A DNA stretch of 64,000 bases from Mesostigma viride (GCA_009746045.1 RPFO01000114.1:1700411-1764410), one strand, 5' to 3'. Positions 39,901 through 50,087 are shown, numbered from the stretch's first letter. The notes: generated by a model not told the origin, from the sequence alone. Made by a program: numbers and translations.

Positions 39901-42900
39901 GTGCCAGACGTTCGAGGGCCAGTTCACCAACATGGCGTACGAGTCCGACACGATGGACCTAGGGGCGGGGGGTAGCCGGGGAGAGGGGGGGGGGGCCGGC
40001 CACCACTTGGCGGCGATGACCCAAGGGGTCGCGGTCAAGGTCACGTCGGTGTTTCACCAGCAGCCAGCACCGCCCAAGCAGCCGTCGTTCACGCGGCCGC
40101 TGGCGCGCGCCGCGCTGGAGACGGTGCGTGCCGTGTGCGAGGATTTACGTTTGCGTAAGAGGGGTGGGAGGGAAACGTTTTGACATGTCTTTTTATGTCT
40201 CGCGCCACGCTGGAGACTGAGTGTGTTCGACATGCATGCCGCGATATGTGCCGTGTGCGAGCTGTCATCAGTGCCGTGATGTGTGCCATGCGGTGGCCAG
40301 ATCAGTGGTTCCTTGCGAGAGGGGTGTGCGTGCCGTGTGCAAGGATGAGTAGCTGAGGGAAGAGAGGTAAACTTTTCACGTTGGTTGTTACGATCTGTAC
40401 ACTAGCTGATGCGTTCAAAACAACCCAGTTTCAAGGTAGTTTTCATGATCTCGCGCCACGCTGGAGATGGTGCGTGCCGTCATGCCCGCCATCATGCATG
40501 CCCGAGGATATGGTACATGTCATGGGGTGTGAGGCCCTGTGTATGGCGGGTGGGTTGGGGCGCGGCTGTGCGTGCCTCGTGCACGCCATGAGTAAATTAC
40601 TTCACACGCGACTAATTAACACGCGACATAAGAGGGTGGATGACGGGGAAGCGTGTCGAACCGTATCGAACCGGTTCATGAAAACATGTTTTCATCACAT
40701 ATGATATCCATGATTTAAACAATCGGTGTTCTCTGAACGTAGTTTCTTTATAACAGATGAGAATGAACGCCGCTATGTGAGTGGTACTACGGGACGGTGG
40801 GCCTTGGGCTGGACCGGTTCCATGAGTTAGAATTAGTTGGCCAGTTTTGTATGGCCATTTCTAGTTCGTTAAGTTAAGTAGCAATTAAGTTACTGTTGCT
40901 GACGGCTCATGAGGCGAGCCTGGGCTACGCCGCCCTAAAGTGCCATTTGCACGATGTTCTAGGTCTCTTTTTCTTGTAATCGGATGTATGGGGTATGGGT
41001 ATGGCGGATTACAAGAAATTTAATGCTGCCCTAATCGCGTCAGCCTTTTGGCTGGCGGTGGCCGATTAGAGATGGCGCGTGACTGACATAGCTTGAACAG
41101 TCACGTGACTGTGAAAAAGAAATTGAAATTACCCTCGTCGGTTTTCTCCCCGCAGCTGGGTTCTTGGCCGACGAGAGACTATAAAATACTTCGCGTTTGC
41201 CTGCGCGTGGCACCTGTACGGAACTCTGAAGCCATGAGTAAGATTTCCGTGCCACGCTGCAGTGCCTACCGCTTTGCTGCGGAATGTCGCAGCAGGGTTG
41301 CAGTTCCTGACTGCTGACTGCCGAAGGAAGGGTGGTCGGGTTACTTTTAGTGGGCATTGTGATGGACGACAAGTCTGTCGGCCCTCGCGTAAGTAGAAAA
41401 ATATTTACCAGCATCCGCTCTTATGGGTGCGTGAGGTCTCGGGAATGTGGTGGGGACGAATTCCGGAATTATGCAATATTTCGATTCAGACCGAGACTTA
41501 AGGGGCCAGTTTAACAGACGGACCTGGGCCGGGCAGGACCAAATATTTTGGCCGGCCCAGTTGCGCTTGCGCTTTATCGGCCGCTGGGGTGTGTGATGAG
41601 AGCCTGCTCATCAACTAAAACCTGAAATATGGAAAGTTACTCCCCCAGGTGACAACGTTGACAGTAATCGAGATATGGTGGCATCGGGTGACGTCCTACA
41701 AGTTGTCGTCACGTTAGGGCGGCACTGGCCTTTGAGGGAGGTCCGTGATCGTTAAACGAGGCGTCTTCTTCCTTGTCTTTGCGTGCACATTCAACACCCT
41801 CTTTTACTGGCCGAGGGTGGAAGGCTGGGGGGGGCCCTGCAAAGGGTTATCGTGCATGAGGCTCGCTACAGCCGCCGGCGATTGTAATGGTCGTGACCGT
41901 TGCGGCAGGGCAGCCTCGAGAGCCACTGAGCGAAAGTGGTTGGCGGAGCTTTGGAGATAAAGCACCAGGAAAGGGGGGTTGGGTAACGAGAACTACAATC
42001 AATCATGAAATGGGTGCAGCGTGGCAGGCTCACTCATGGGTTCTGTAATTGCCCACTTATTGTTTTAATCAAATGTTGGTGGATTGGTAATAGTGGGAAT
42101 AGAATCGGTGTTCTCTGAACGTAGTTTCTTTATAACAGATGAGAATGAACGCCGCTATGTGAGTGGTACTACGGGACGGTGGGCCTTGGGCTGGACCGGT
42201 TCCATGAGTTAGAATTAGTTGGCCAGTTTTGTATGGCCATTTCTAGTTCGTTAAGTTAAGTAGCAATTAAGTTACTGTTGCTGACGGCTCATGAGGCGAG
42301 CCTGGGCTACGCCGCCCTAAAGTGCCATTTGCACGATGTTCTAGGTCTCTTTTTCTTGTCCCCCCCCCCCCCCCCCTTTTTGTGTTTGTTTCTAGGGTAA
42401 CGAGAACTACAATCAATCATGAAATGGGTGCAGCGTGGCAGGCTCACTCATGGGTTCTGTAATTGCCCACTTATTGTTTTAATCAAATGTTGGTGGATTG
42501 GTAATAGTGGGAATAGAAGTACTCTCGCAAGAATGGAGACGGTATGTGCCTCGCGGGGTGCGAAGCCATATGCACTATTTGTGTATAGGTACAAGGCATA
42601 GGTACAAGACATAGGTAACAGCGATAAGTGCAAGCCATAGGTACAACCCTAAGGTAGGATGGGTGGACGCTGGGCGACAGCATCAAGGAGACAACCAGCA
42701 AAACGGCGACAGTATGCATGCGGTTGGATGGGTGAGTAGGATGGGTGGATGCTGGGCGAAAGTATGCATGCGGTTGGATGGGTGAGTGGTTGGATGGGTG
42801 AGTGGTTGGATGGGTGAGTGGGGTGAGCGGACGCGCGTGCCGTACCATCACGCGATAGAAAACGCCCCAGTAAATGGTTGTCTCAATCACTGTGAATATG

Positions 42901-43060
42901 TTTCTTTGTCAAAAAACTGCACGTCGGCCACTATTGCAATTCGGTTACTAATGTTGCAATATGCCTGCCGCCAATGCATACCGCTTGTTCGGTTTGTTTC
43001 CTGCAGGAGGGCCCGATGCACAGTCCTGACCCAGAGCACATGGAGGAGATTAAGCTGTAG
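21834..43060 (+). CDS. Type I membrane protein with four PA-like domains, 18 exons
   Basis: Eighteen plus-strand exons join with matching phases into about 916 residues. Order: basic n-region and hydrophobic signal peptide (LVGTILLPWFLLCL, residues 10-30); four repeats of protease-associated (PA) type; a membrane segment (ALIACVVTAGVCALIAAAVV, about 785-806); an Arg-rich stop-transfer; and a cytoplasmic tail ending EEIKL. Each repeat has a G(K/R)(V/I) strand, then a hydrophobic (A/S)AVxxVxxxxD strand: GVLGVVYVD, GAVASVLTA, GAVALVLVN and GASAVLFAN. The second to fourth begin with a Cys cluster (FGDCATC, LDSCGEC, CNDRATCSLC). The fourth is the most typical, with IPSFNVAFSTGKALADAA. PA domains usually bind ligands or cargo in the secretory pathway or on the surface; the actual role here is unknown. 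No protease or RING domain is attached. Exon 2 is the weakest exon. Confidence 0.85.
22464..22505 (+). CDS. PA-protein exon 2 (tentative)
   Basis: After a strong acceptor (cttctctgcag) it reads PYVSQRHRFTSRVE in phase 0. The donor is either GAA|gtgggg here or AGC|gtttgg at 22514; both keep phase 0. An in-frame stop follows at 22542. Confidence 0.5.
22730..22856. repeat. Short repeats in PA-gene intron 2
   Basis: Eight or so copies of ttagtctat separated by 8-15 bases, in loose tandem with period 20-40. Confidence 0.8.
23435..23581 (+). CDS. PA-protein exon 3
   Basis: 49 residues including ADAPLVHLHPSTVTCEEEVI and SKVIYPEEVLASVS. Acceptor ggcag, donor TCA|gtacgt, phase 0. Confidence 0.85.
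24160..24475 (+). CDS. PA-protein exon 4, PA repeat 1
   Basis: Encodes GKIALIEGVACNYTNYGGYF and RGVLGVVYVDPFPGMIPRHL, the first PA-like unit. Acceptor ctgacag after a polypyrimidine run; donor GTTG|gtgggt, which also starts the 34-bp minisatellite. Confidence 0.9.
24476..25330. repeat. 34-bp minisatellite starting at the exon 4 donor
   Basis: About 25 copies of gcggcttgctggttggtggg plus ctatgaatggcgtt. The first bases of the intron, gtgggtta, are themselves part of the repeat, so a sequence like the real donor (gttg|gtgggt) recurs in many units. Confidence 0.97.
25657..25792 (+). CDS. PA-protein exon 5
   Basis: Encodes DEPLISPIITKLFLSSSQAA and NNPNSPLIMGSVAVP. Acceptor gtggcag, donor CCCAG|gtttca, phase 2. 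Confidence 0.88.
26499..26577 (+). CDS. PA-protein exon 6
   Basis: Encodes CLVQAFGDCATCWARPRGPF then LNTDEL, the Cys-cluster lead-in to PA repeat 2. Acceptor ccgccag, donor CTG|gtaaga. It was found because it is the piece that repairs the phase between exons 5 and 7. Confidence 0.8.
27707..27796 (+). CDS. PA-protein exon 7
   Basis: 30 residues, SGKVVFYHYETLADFPLCYT and VYYHLAAIAN, the first strand and helix of PA repeat 2. Acceptor cctgcag, donor AAC|gtaggt. Confidence 0.92.
28504..28582 (+). CDS. PA-protein exon 8
   Basis: Encodes DAGAVASVLTASQFTLSDVP, the second core strand of PA repeat 2. Acceptor ggcacag, donor CCAA|gtaagc. Confidence 0.92.
29935..30048 (+). CDS. PA-protein exon 9
   Basis: Encodes LSAPFFVILRTFADAVDHLV and INTQLALPALVSG. 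Acceptor ccgccag, donor AGCG|gtgcgt. Confidence 0.92.
30049..30420. repeat. Degenerate repeats after exon 9
   Basis: gtgacggatgctggtgt and gtcagcg/gtcagtgg motifs recur through the first 370 bases of intron 9. The latter copy the last bases of exon 9 (ctggtcagcg|gtgcgt). Confidence 0.75.
32383..32642 (+). CDS. PA-protein exon 10
   Basis: 87 residues including AVELEVTEVEMRLFDPDGTI and the Cys cluster PLCASLDSCGECL of repeat 3. Acceptor ctacccag, donor TTG|gtgagg. Confidence 0.93.
32643..33095. repeat. Donor-containing minisatellite after exon 10
   Basis: About 18 copies of a 23- to 25-bp unit, gtttggtgaggaatgggggt and variants. Each has ttggtgag, the same string as the real exon 10 donor (cttg|gtgagg). 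Confidence 0.95.
33507..33655 (+). CDS. PA-protein exon 11, PA repeat 3
   Basis: Encodes RGKVAYLFEDDFPCVHEYGM and EEAGAVALVLVNDRDMTATM. Acceptor ccctcag, donor TTCG|gtaggg, phase 2. Confidence 0.93.
34721..34863 (+). CDS. PA-protein exon 12
   Basis: Encodes GIPSFNIPNHCSTRIEENQT and DGMAGDVDDLITG. IPSFNI is the usual PA strand after the variable loop. Acceptor cctcag, donor ACAG|gtgggt. Confidence 0.93.
34864..35160. repeat. Exon-edge repeat array after exon 12
   Basis: Eight or so copies of gatgacctcaccacaggtgg, i.e. the last 13-16 bases of exon 12 (gacgacctcatcacag) together with its donor gtgggt, decaying with distance. Confidence 0.93.
35521..35699. repeat. Acceptor-side repeat before exon 13
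   Basis: Three near-identical tandem units of about 64 bp, ccccgaccccacctcgccgc with ggcctcttcccctctcctcc, ending at the exon 13 acceptor. Confidence 0.93.
35700..35827 (+). CDS. PA-protein exon 13
   Basis: Encodes RQLQLISTTKVLLPKRLRGV and TPKWSQAVVGDVE. Acceptor cccttcag, donor GAG|gtttgt, phase 0. Confidence 0.9.
36722..36882 (+). CDS. PA-protein exon 14
   Basis: Encodes ILIPFAECNDRATCSLCDRL and AEYIRGRILLFREYQGVCLR, the Cys cluster and first strand of PA repeat 4. Acceptor tccccag, donor TTGAG|gtgcgt. A partial copy of its 5' end lies 130 bp upstream. Confidence 0.92.
37316..37440. repeat. 19-bp repeat in PA-gene intron 14
   Basis: Six copies of catcgcacccactgccccacg with c/t variation. 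Confidence 0.93.
37452..37513. repeat. Interstitial CCCTAAA telomere-type tract
   Basis: Eight CCCTAAA units, two of them mutated (cccttaaccgtaaa in the middle), inside intron 14 of the PA-domain gene. This is the repeat of plant and many algal telomeres. Confidence 0.9.
37877..38076 (+). CDS. PA-protein exon 15, core of PA repeat 4
   Basis: Encodes RFAQENGASAVLFANDEDEV and TIPSFNVAFSTGKALADAAL then NLKVTLVLPQVVNG, the most canonical PA domain of the protein. Acceptor ctcgcag, donor AACG|gtgcgt. Confidence 0.95.
38141..38307. repeat. 10-bp repeat in PA-gene intron 15
   Basis: About 17 copies of tagccatttg/tagccgtttg. Confidence 0.95.
38867..38935 (+). CDS. PA-protein exon 16
   Basis: Encodes VAKDLVGSFSAAEDALRDGG. 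Acceptor cacccccag, donor CAAG|gtgaga. Confidence 0.9.
39378..39625. repeat. 60-bp repeat in PA-gene intron 16
   Basis: Four to five copies of a unit containing cgattgatatggaaccat and aacaactgataaggaacc. Confidence 0.9.
39702..40123 (+). CDS. PA-protein exon 17, membrane segment and tail
   Basis: Ala/Pro-rich stalk, KRALIACVVTAGVCALIAAA membrane helix, YKRHRRRR stop-transfer and a cytoplasmic tail. I end it at ACG|gtgcgt because a phase-0 terminal exon follows at 43007. Without that splice the frame would stop at 40183. Confidence 0.85.
40721..40977. repeat. 257-bp repeat A, copy 1
   Basis: In intron 17 of the PA-domain gene. Repeated with no difference seen by eye at 42103-42359. No coding region or known element recognised. 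Confidence 0.95.
41981..42518. repeat. Repeat B (124 bp) flanking repeat A copy 2
   Basis: Repeat B occurs at 41981-42104 and 42395-42518. Between them lie repeat A copy 2 (42103-42359) and a C-run of 17 followed by tttttgtgtttgtttcta. Layout B-A-polyC-B looks like an insertion of A with a long duplicated flank, or two serial tandem duplications. Confidence 0.95.
43007..43060 (+). CDS. PA-protein exon 18 (terminal)
   Basis: After the acceptor gtttcctgcag it reads EGPMHSPDPEHMEEIKL and TAG in phase 0 from exon 17, a short acidic C-terminus. The alternative is that the protein ends at 40183. Confidence 0.7.
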   Translation, partial: EGPMHSPDPEHMEEIKL

Positions 43061-44395
43061 GCGGCCAGCAACATTCCCTTCTTTGTCATGGCAAACGGGT
43101 TACTCAAGTGCCCCTTCACACCAGACGGGTGCGTACTGACAGGGATAACCCTGGTGGCGACACCTGGCGTCATCTGGTGTCGTATGATCGACGTATCCCA
43201 ATGATGCGATGTGCTGTGCATGCCACATCATCGATGTGCCGGCTGGAGTGCCGGCGCCTTTGCAAGTGAGGCATGAATCAGCCACATTAAACCGGCACAA
43301 GCATGCCTTGTCCGTGATAAAGGTGGCTGGCTAGTCCCTAAAGCCTGCACCCACTCATGGCTGCACCCACGGGTCCGCTTGCTCTAGTTAATTAATGGCT
43401 GCATGACCCCGGTATCCCAGCCTAGTGAGCCTGATCGGCACTCAACCATCTGCCATCACCTCGATTGCGGGTGGACTTTGAGACAGAGGGCACGTTTCAG
43501 CTGGATATTATTCAGCTTGAATCTTGTCATTGTCTAATAGGAAACCACAGGGTCATGTGCCCTTGGCGTAGGTTTTCATTTGTACCATACAGTGTAGTAC
43601 TAATGTAGCATTCTTTTTTTTTCCGTTATTTTGTCGGCAGGCGGCGCAGGATGCATGTCCTGAGAATTTTAGTATCATATGTAAATGAAGGGGATGTAGT
43701 GACGTCCTTGAACAAAGGCATCTCACCGGAGTTCTTCTTCCTTGACGATAGTGCTGTAGCTCGTTGCAACAGTGATGCTGTACTGGGCCCATGAAATATC
43801 TTAGCACTGTCTTTAGTATCAGCTGAGGCAGAAATAGCTGACATGCACAGCTGCATGCGGCTTGAGGGCATTTTTTTCGTCACATGTAGCTCGGGCTCGG
43901 CGGGAAGAGGCCTTCACATTCTCCCAAACCAGCGCCTCTCAGGGACTTCCAAGTATATAGCTAGATAGATCTGTGGCCTCTGGGTGATGAGTGAGGCAGC
44001 CTTACTGCGTCCGCTTCTTATTGACGAAGCATTATTGCGCCCACAGTAGTTGCACTAGGATCTCCCAGTGAGCAGTTCATAATTTAGCCTGTGGCCTGCA
44101 GCTTTTCAATCAAGTTCGCACCCTGTGACCGATTCAGTGTGCTCGCAAGGGAGGCCCATGCGTGAATGAGTGAATGAATGGATCGCATGCATTAATTAAC
44201 CCCGGCCCGGCCCGGCGTGCATGCATTCATTGAGGGCTATCTATGCGTCAGTCGATAATATTAATATGTTATCTAGGATTCCCCAGAATATATTAATCAA
44301 CGCATTCACGTTACGTATTAACCCGGGTTAAGGGTTGACGGTTTCTTGCATGACCCCAATATCAAGCTAGGAGACAAGCGGTTTCTTGTATGACC
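43061..44395. other. Intergenic region after the PA-domain gene
   Basis: No gene supported. A minus-strand open stretch (43626-43883) has a fairly protein-like composition but no recognised domain and no clear splice sites. Palindromic runs rich in gcatgc and ttaatta occur near 44187-44230. Confidence 0.4.
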
Positions 44396-44960
44396 CCAAT
44401 ATACTTGCATGCGGTGACTCGCTTGCATGCATGAAGCTCCTTGGCAGCTGGCTCCTCCCCATGGCCAACGAAATCAACAATCGCATTGCATGGCCAAGCC
44501 TGGGTGGCCGGCCCTCCGCAGCCTAGCTCGACAGGTTTTGGACATGCCGCTACCTGAGTGAGCGGCGCAAGCACATAATTCTGTTCAATTCAGGCCCTTG
44601 TCCTCGGCATCCTCCTCTATATTCTCCTCAGCATCCTCCTTTATGGCTGTGAGGCGTACGTTTCGACCTGGACAAGGCTCTGAGCCAGCAGCTTGATGGC
44701 ATCGTCACTAGAATGCTCGATTCGGCCGGCCGTCCGAAATCCTCGGCATCCGCTACCAAGAACGCCACACCTGGGCCAAGCTGTACTGCAAGCTCCCTCC
44801 TGTCACCCATACCATCCGACTCCGCGCAGCCTAATCTTTGCTGGCGCCATCTTGCCCGCACAGGCCAGGTGAATACCGATGTGGGCCCTGCCGGTTGGGG
44901 GCTTAAACTATGTTCAGAGAAAACGGATTTTCTGATGAGATCAGCATAGTACTCCGTTGT
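44396..44960 (+). mobile_element. LINE RT C-terminal fragment, second copy
   Basis: Collinear with the fragment at 2960-3400: KLLGSWLLPMAN, the short RYLSERRK block and LLYGCEA-like and QLDGIVTRML-like pieces are all present, with more frameshifts than the other copy. Decayed and 5'-truncated. Confidence 0.7.
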
Positions 44961-45159
44961 TATGATAGACACGTGGTACTGCGTCACGTGAGCATATAAG
45001 TCCTCATGGAACACCGTTGTTATGATATGCGGGTCTTATTGCACCTACAGAAATTTCCAGATCGTCTATCGTGTCCGATTGCTGCTGTGGCACATGCCTC
45101 GGGCATGAAGGAGCCGGGGAAAGGGGTCTCTGCCCTTTCTTCCTGTTGTGCATATACAG

Positions 45160-45285
45160 GGATTAAAAGCACTCCGGTGCTCCGTGACTCCCCAACGGGA
45201 GCACATGTTTGATTAATGAATTAATTAATAGTACTCTTTTGGCACTGCATTAATTAATTAATTAATTAATTAATTAGGAACATAA
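45160..45285 (+). mobile_element. LINE 3' tail fragment
   Basis: ctccgtgactccccaacggg followed by agcaca and (ttaa)n tracts, the same 3' terminus as the LINEs at 53060 and 59790. Only the tail remains. Confidence 0.6.
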
Positions 45286-45659
45286 CTCCGTTGGGAGTAT
45301 ATGTAGCACATATCCCAGAGAAGGGGCATATGGCTTTTAATACATTCGGGGCTACTTCCTGCAAGGGTGGGAATGTAAACGACACTTGCTCTACTAGGTG
45401 CACCAAGGGCACCTGCACCACCATGATGTCTCGGAGCTCACTTAAGGCCCGTCGATCATGGGGGGAAGATCATCATGGCTATACGAGAGCTAGGGCATGG
45501 CTTCTCAACAGAGAACGACTCTCTGCATAGGCAGAGCGTGGCTAATTAAATGCTTAATGGAACATCTATGGGCGGGGTCCCATTATAGGCATGGCTTGGC
45601 TAAATTGGCACAGCATGCCTAGGCGCATAACAAGCAACCAGCCTCACTCGCCTCCTGGC

Positions 45660-48490
45660 CCGCCTTGAGCGGGATGAGGCTCAGTCGACACGCCAGCGAC
45701 CCCAGACAGGACGGAGAGGACGCATATCCACCCTGAAAGAAAGACTCCATGCCTTGAAAAGCATTAACCCCAATCGCCACCCTCCTCCCCCCCCACCCCC
45801 TCCACCACCACCCCCACCTCCAGCACTACCCTTCTCCACCCCCACCTCCACCCCCACCCCCCCGCTAATAGGGCAACGGCCCATTCTTGGTATAGCTAGC
45901 TTTAATGTGCGCACCCTCCCTGCAGATCCTTCTACGAGCAGCGGCACCCCATGCAGCACGTCAGCGCGTCGATGAGCTGATCGCCTTGTGCGCCGATTAA
46001 CAAGATCGCCGTCCTCGGGGTCCAGGAGCATCGGCGCACCGTCGACCCTCAGCAAGGGGTCAACGGGCTTCTGGTCGACGACCTGCGCGCGGGCTGGCGG
46101 TTCCATTATGGTGGAGGCGACGCGCCAGGTGGCGATCAAGGTGGTGTGGGCCTCCTGTACTCACCGGCAGCATCAGCTCACCTCCAGACCATCGTGCTGA
46201 GATCCCCGCGTGTGCTAGTGGCCACTTTTTCGGCCACTGAGGGCCATTCTCACCACACGCTTACCGTTATCGTGGGATATGCCCCACATGCGGGTCAAGC
46301 TCAGGCGGAACGTGAGGCCTTCTTCCGCGGCCTCAAGGAGGAGGAGGCCAGCATCCCAGCTCGGCACTTCCTGTACTTTATGCTGCTCGACGCCGGCAAC
46401 GCCACGCTGCCAGTTGGCACTGGCCATGGAGGCGCTCTGTGGCCTGCCCACCTGCGGCAGTGAGAGAAGCTAGGGCGCCCTCCCTCCTTCTCGCTGTGTA
46501 TATATATAGGGTTTTTTATATATATAGGGTTGAAGGTTCCTTTACTCTGTATTGGCACCCACGTGACGCAGTCACGTGCTTATTAATTAATTAATGGAGG
46601 CGCTCAGTACTCCCCCTCCAACACGACAGCAAACGGTAACACGGCTGTCTTTGCGGATCTGTTGGCAGAATCTGCGCGCTGGTTGCATGCAATGCTTCTT
46701 TCCGCGCACGCCCCGCCCAGCAGCTCGCCACCTTTTTTCAATGGGCCGTCAGATCGGGTGCCAGGTGTGCCTTGACTATATCTGCGTACGCCGGGCTCAG
46801 CGCCCCTCAGTTGTCGGTGCTTGCGTGCTGCAAGATTCTGTCAGCACGGTGGAATCCGATCACCGTCTCGTGCTCGCCCGCATCAGGTTGCGGTTTCCTG
46901 GTGTGAAACCGTCGCGACAACTGGCGCCGGCCTCAGCCAGATCTCAAGGTGCTCAGGATTGTACTGAAGGATGCCGACAAGATGTCAGCAGAGGAGCAGG
47001 CCGCTATGACGCACCGGGACGACTTCCTGGTGCAGTCTTCGACGCCAGGGGCATGCAGTCGCCAGCAGTTACACGCCATTCCGCCCCCGGGTGACTTTTC
47101 AGTGATCCTCCGCGGTATCGTTGCCAAGTACCGTCTGGCTGCCCGCACGGCTCCCCTCCTTGCCTCCGCGCCGACAGCTTGCTGTCCACCGCCACGCACC
47201 GACAGTGGTCGCCGCTAGGCAGATGCTCCGCCGCAACAGGGACCCAACCGCCGGCCAAGCCTAGGCTGCAAGCGGCTCTGCGGGTCGCCTACGAGCAGGC
47301 CGAGAAGGCCGACGCTCAGCAGATGGTCAAGGACCTGCGCAACTGCCAGCAGAAGCACGACGGCCTCAGTGGTTCTGGTACAAGCGCCTCGGGCACCCGG
47401 ACGGCCTCGATCGGCCGGCCCCACCGCCTGACGATGTTAATTCCCGGCGCACCGGCCATTGAAGCGGCTTCGTACCTGGGCCGCGGCCACTGCCGAGGTC
47501 GTGGGGACAGCTCAGTGCGCCGCCCCCACCCCAACTATATACCAGCCGCCGCCGCCCGCCCGGCGGCCGCCCTGGCCGGCGGCCCAGCCGGGCCCCCGGC
47601 CCCGCCTAGGTCAGCGGCGGACTATACTGTCAGACCTAGTAGTCCCCCCGCTGATCCGACAGCCCGCTTGGCGACCCGTCAGACATGCCTCCTTTCACCT
47701 CGATCCCGCGAGGTCACGGAGGCGGTCCAGCGTCTGCATTACGCCGCCGCCACCGCCGCTCCGACGACTGAGATTCCGGCCGCGGTCGTGAAACTTGCAG
47801 CCGAGTTCGAGGACACTGGTGTCATGCTGCTCTTCCGGGATATCTGCAACCGCATTCTGCTGTCGTCGCAACCGCCCCCAGCGGCCTGGCAACTCAGTTT
47901 TCGCACGATGCTGTACTAAGCACAAGGGGTTGCCAGCCGACCCCGGTAACTACCGAGAGGGGTGTGCATGAAAAGTGCCCCCCTCAAGCTTCTCATGCGG
48001 CTCATCCTGAACCGCCTGCCGCACGGCCCTGGACCGGGCCACCTCAGCGAGACTCAGCACGGCTTCCGTTCAGGTCGCAACGTACACTGTCAGTACAGGC
48101 GCTCTTCGCGCTACTCGCCGCCTTGTGGAAGAACTGCAACGCCTTCAGCCTGGTGAGTCCCATCTGCACCTTGTGCTGGTCCGGGACTTCATCAAAGCCT
48201 TCGATTCGGTACGTTTTCTGGCCTGCGCTGCATGTGGGACGGCATCCTCGCTCTGTTCCGGATCCCCCGCCCCCTTATTGCTGTCATCCGCAACCTGTAT
48301 GAACGGGTCCACCACTTCGGTGCGCACTTCCTACGGGACCACGCCACCATGCCCTTTACAGAAGGGGGTGTGGCAGGGCTGCGTGCTGTCGCCCTACCTG
48401 TTCATTATTGTGGTCGAATACGTAATGATTCAGGCGCGCAAGCGGTTTGCCCGCATCACATCATTCCGAAAAGCCATTTTTGTCCCCTGA
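45660..48490 (+). mobile_element. LINE with APE endonuclease and N-terminal RT, decayed
   Basis: Starts with Pro-rich coding sequence, then an apurinic-endonuclease-like domain: LGIASFNVRTLP (near 45890), GVQEHRR (near 46018), a VGLLYSPAA block (near 46145) and VESDHRLVLARIRLRF near 46850 (the SDHxxV motif). The RT follows with CMKSAPLKLLMRLILNRL (47968), LSETQHGFRSGRNV (48040), VRDFIKAFDSVRF (48180, motif A) and GVWQGCVLSPYLFI (48370, motif B). More than ten frame changes show that it is dead. It breaks off at 48490 before the YADD motif. A YADD-containing part of the same family resumes at 52106, so the 3.6 kb between may be an insertion. Confidence 0.85.
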
Positions 48491-48544
48491 AAATTACCAG
48501 GAGATAGAATAATGGTCAGTTTGGCCTCAAATTTGGCACCAAGG

Positions 48545-49600
48545 TGCCTAATCAGATATCTTATGATGCCATGTGGTCAAAAAAATTTTTGGGACTTGGC
48601 AGCATGGTAACATGGTGACATTTGCTAGCATAAAATACCGTATTTTCAGCACTTTCTGGCATGTATGCATTTATAATGACATCAAATGAACTCAGTTGGG
48701 CCTGGAACTTTGCACATGCTCTAAATACATCCCATTCAGCATGTCCACAAAGTTTCAGGCTGGTTGGATGACAAAATGGTGACAGATGCTAGCATAAATA
48801 CCCCCAAAATGCAGTTTTTCATGTTTTTCCAAGGTTTTCATCACACATATGCATATATAATGACATCAAATGAACTCAGTTGGGCCTGGAACTTTGCACA
48901 TGTTTTAAACACATCCCATGCAGTATGCCCACAAAGTTTCAGGCTTGTTGGATGACAAAATGGTGACAGATGCTAGCATAAATAACCCCAAAATGCAAAT
49001 TTTCATGGTTTTCCAAGGGTTTCATCACATGATGCACATATATAATGACACCAAATGAACTCAGTTGGGCCTGGAACTTTGCACGTGTTCTAAACACATC
49101 CCATGCAGCATGCCCACAAAGTTTCAGGCTTGTTGGATGACAAACTGGTGACAAATGCTAGCATAAATACCCCCAAAGTGCAGTTTTGATGGTTTTCAAA
49201 GGGTTTCAACACATTAGCGCATGTATGATGACACCAAACGAACTCAGTTGGAGCTGGAACTTTGCATATCTTTTAAAAACATCCCAAATAGCATTCCTAC
49301 AAAGTTTCAGACTGGTTGGATAACAAACTGGTGACAAATGCTGGCATAAATACTACTAGCATAAAATGCAGTTTTTCATGGTTTTTTAAGGGTTCCAACA
49401 CATGGGGGCATATATCAATGAACTCAGTCAAGCCTAGAACTTTGCACGGCTCATAAAAACATCTATGTTAACTGCCCACAAGAAATTCAGACTGTTTGCA
49501 TGACAAATAGGTGACAGATGCTAGCAAACATAGCACAAAAAATGCAGTCACTAGTAATTGTTTTTCAAGGGTTTCATCACATAGTTGCATGTCAATCATT
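48545..49600. repeat. 184-bp tandem repeat, about six copies
   Basis: Period of 182-185 bp measured from the ggttggatgacaaaatggtg string (near 48762, 48947, 49131, 49313 and 49495). Units also share gaactcagttgggcctggaa and acaaagtttcaggc. Copies diverge toward the right. AT-rich and non-coding. Confidence 0.93.
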
Positions 49601-49769
49601 CCAGTTTGGGATAACTAGTCAGGTTCCAAACAACACATCTACATTACATATTATGTGACATTGCAGGAACGCAAACTTCGGGGCACACGCCCATGATACA
49701 ACGTCAACATGTACATCAATAACACACATGTAACTTAGCTAATCATCATCATAAAAAGCACACCTTCCC

Positions 49770-50031
49770 AACCCACCAACCCACCCACCCACCCACCCAC
49801 CCACCCACCCACCCACCCACCCACCCACCCACCCACCCACCACCCACCCACCCACCACACCCACCCACCCACCCCCACCCACCACCCACCCACCCACCAC
49901 CCACCCACCCACCCACCCACCCACCCACCCACCCACCCACCACCCACCCACCCACCCACCCACCCACCCACCCACCCACCCACCCACCCACCCACCCACC
50001 CACCCACCCACCCACGCACCACCCACCCACC

Positions 50032-50087
<56 letters not shown>

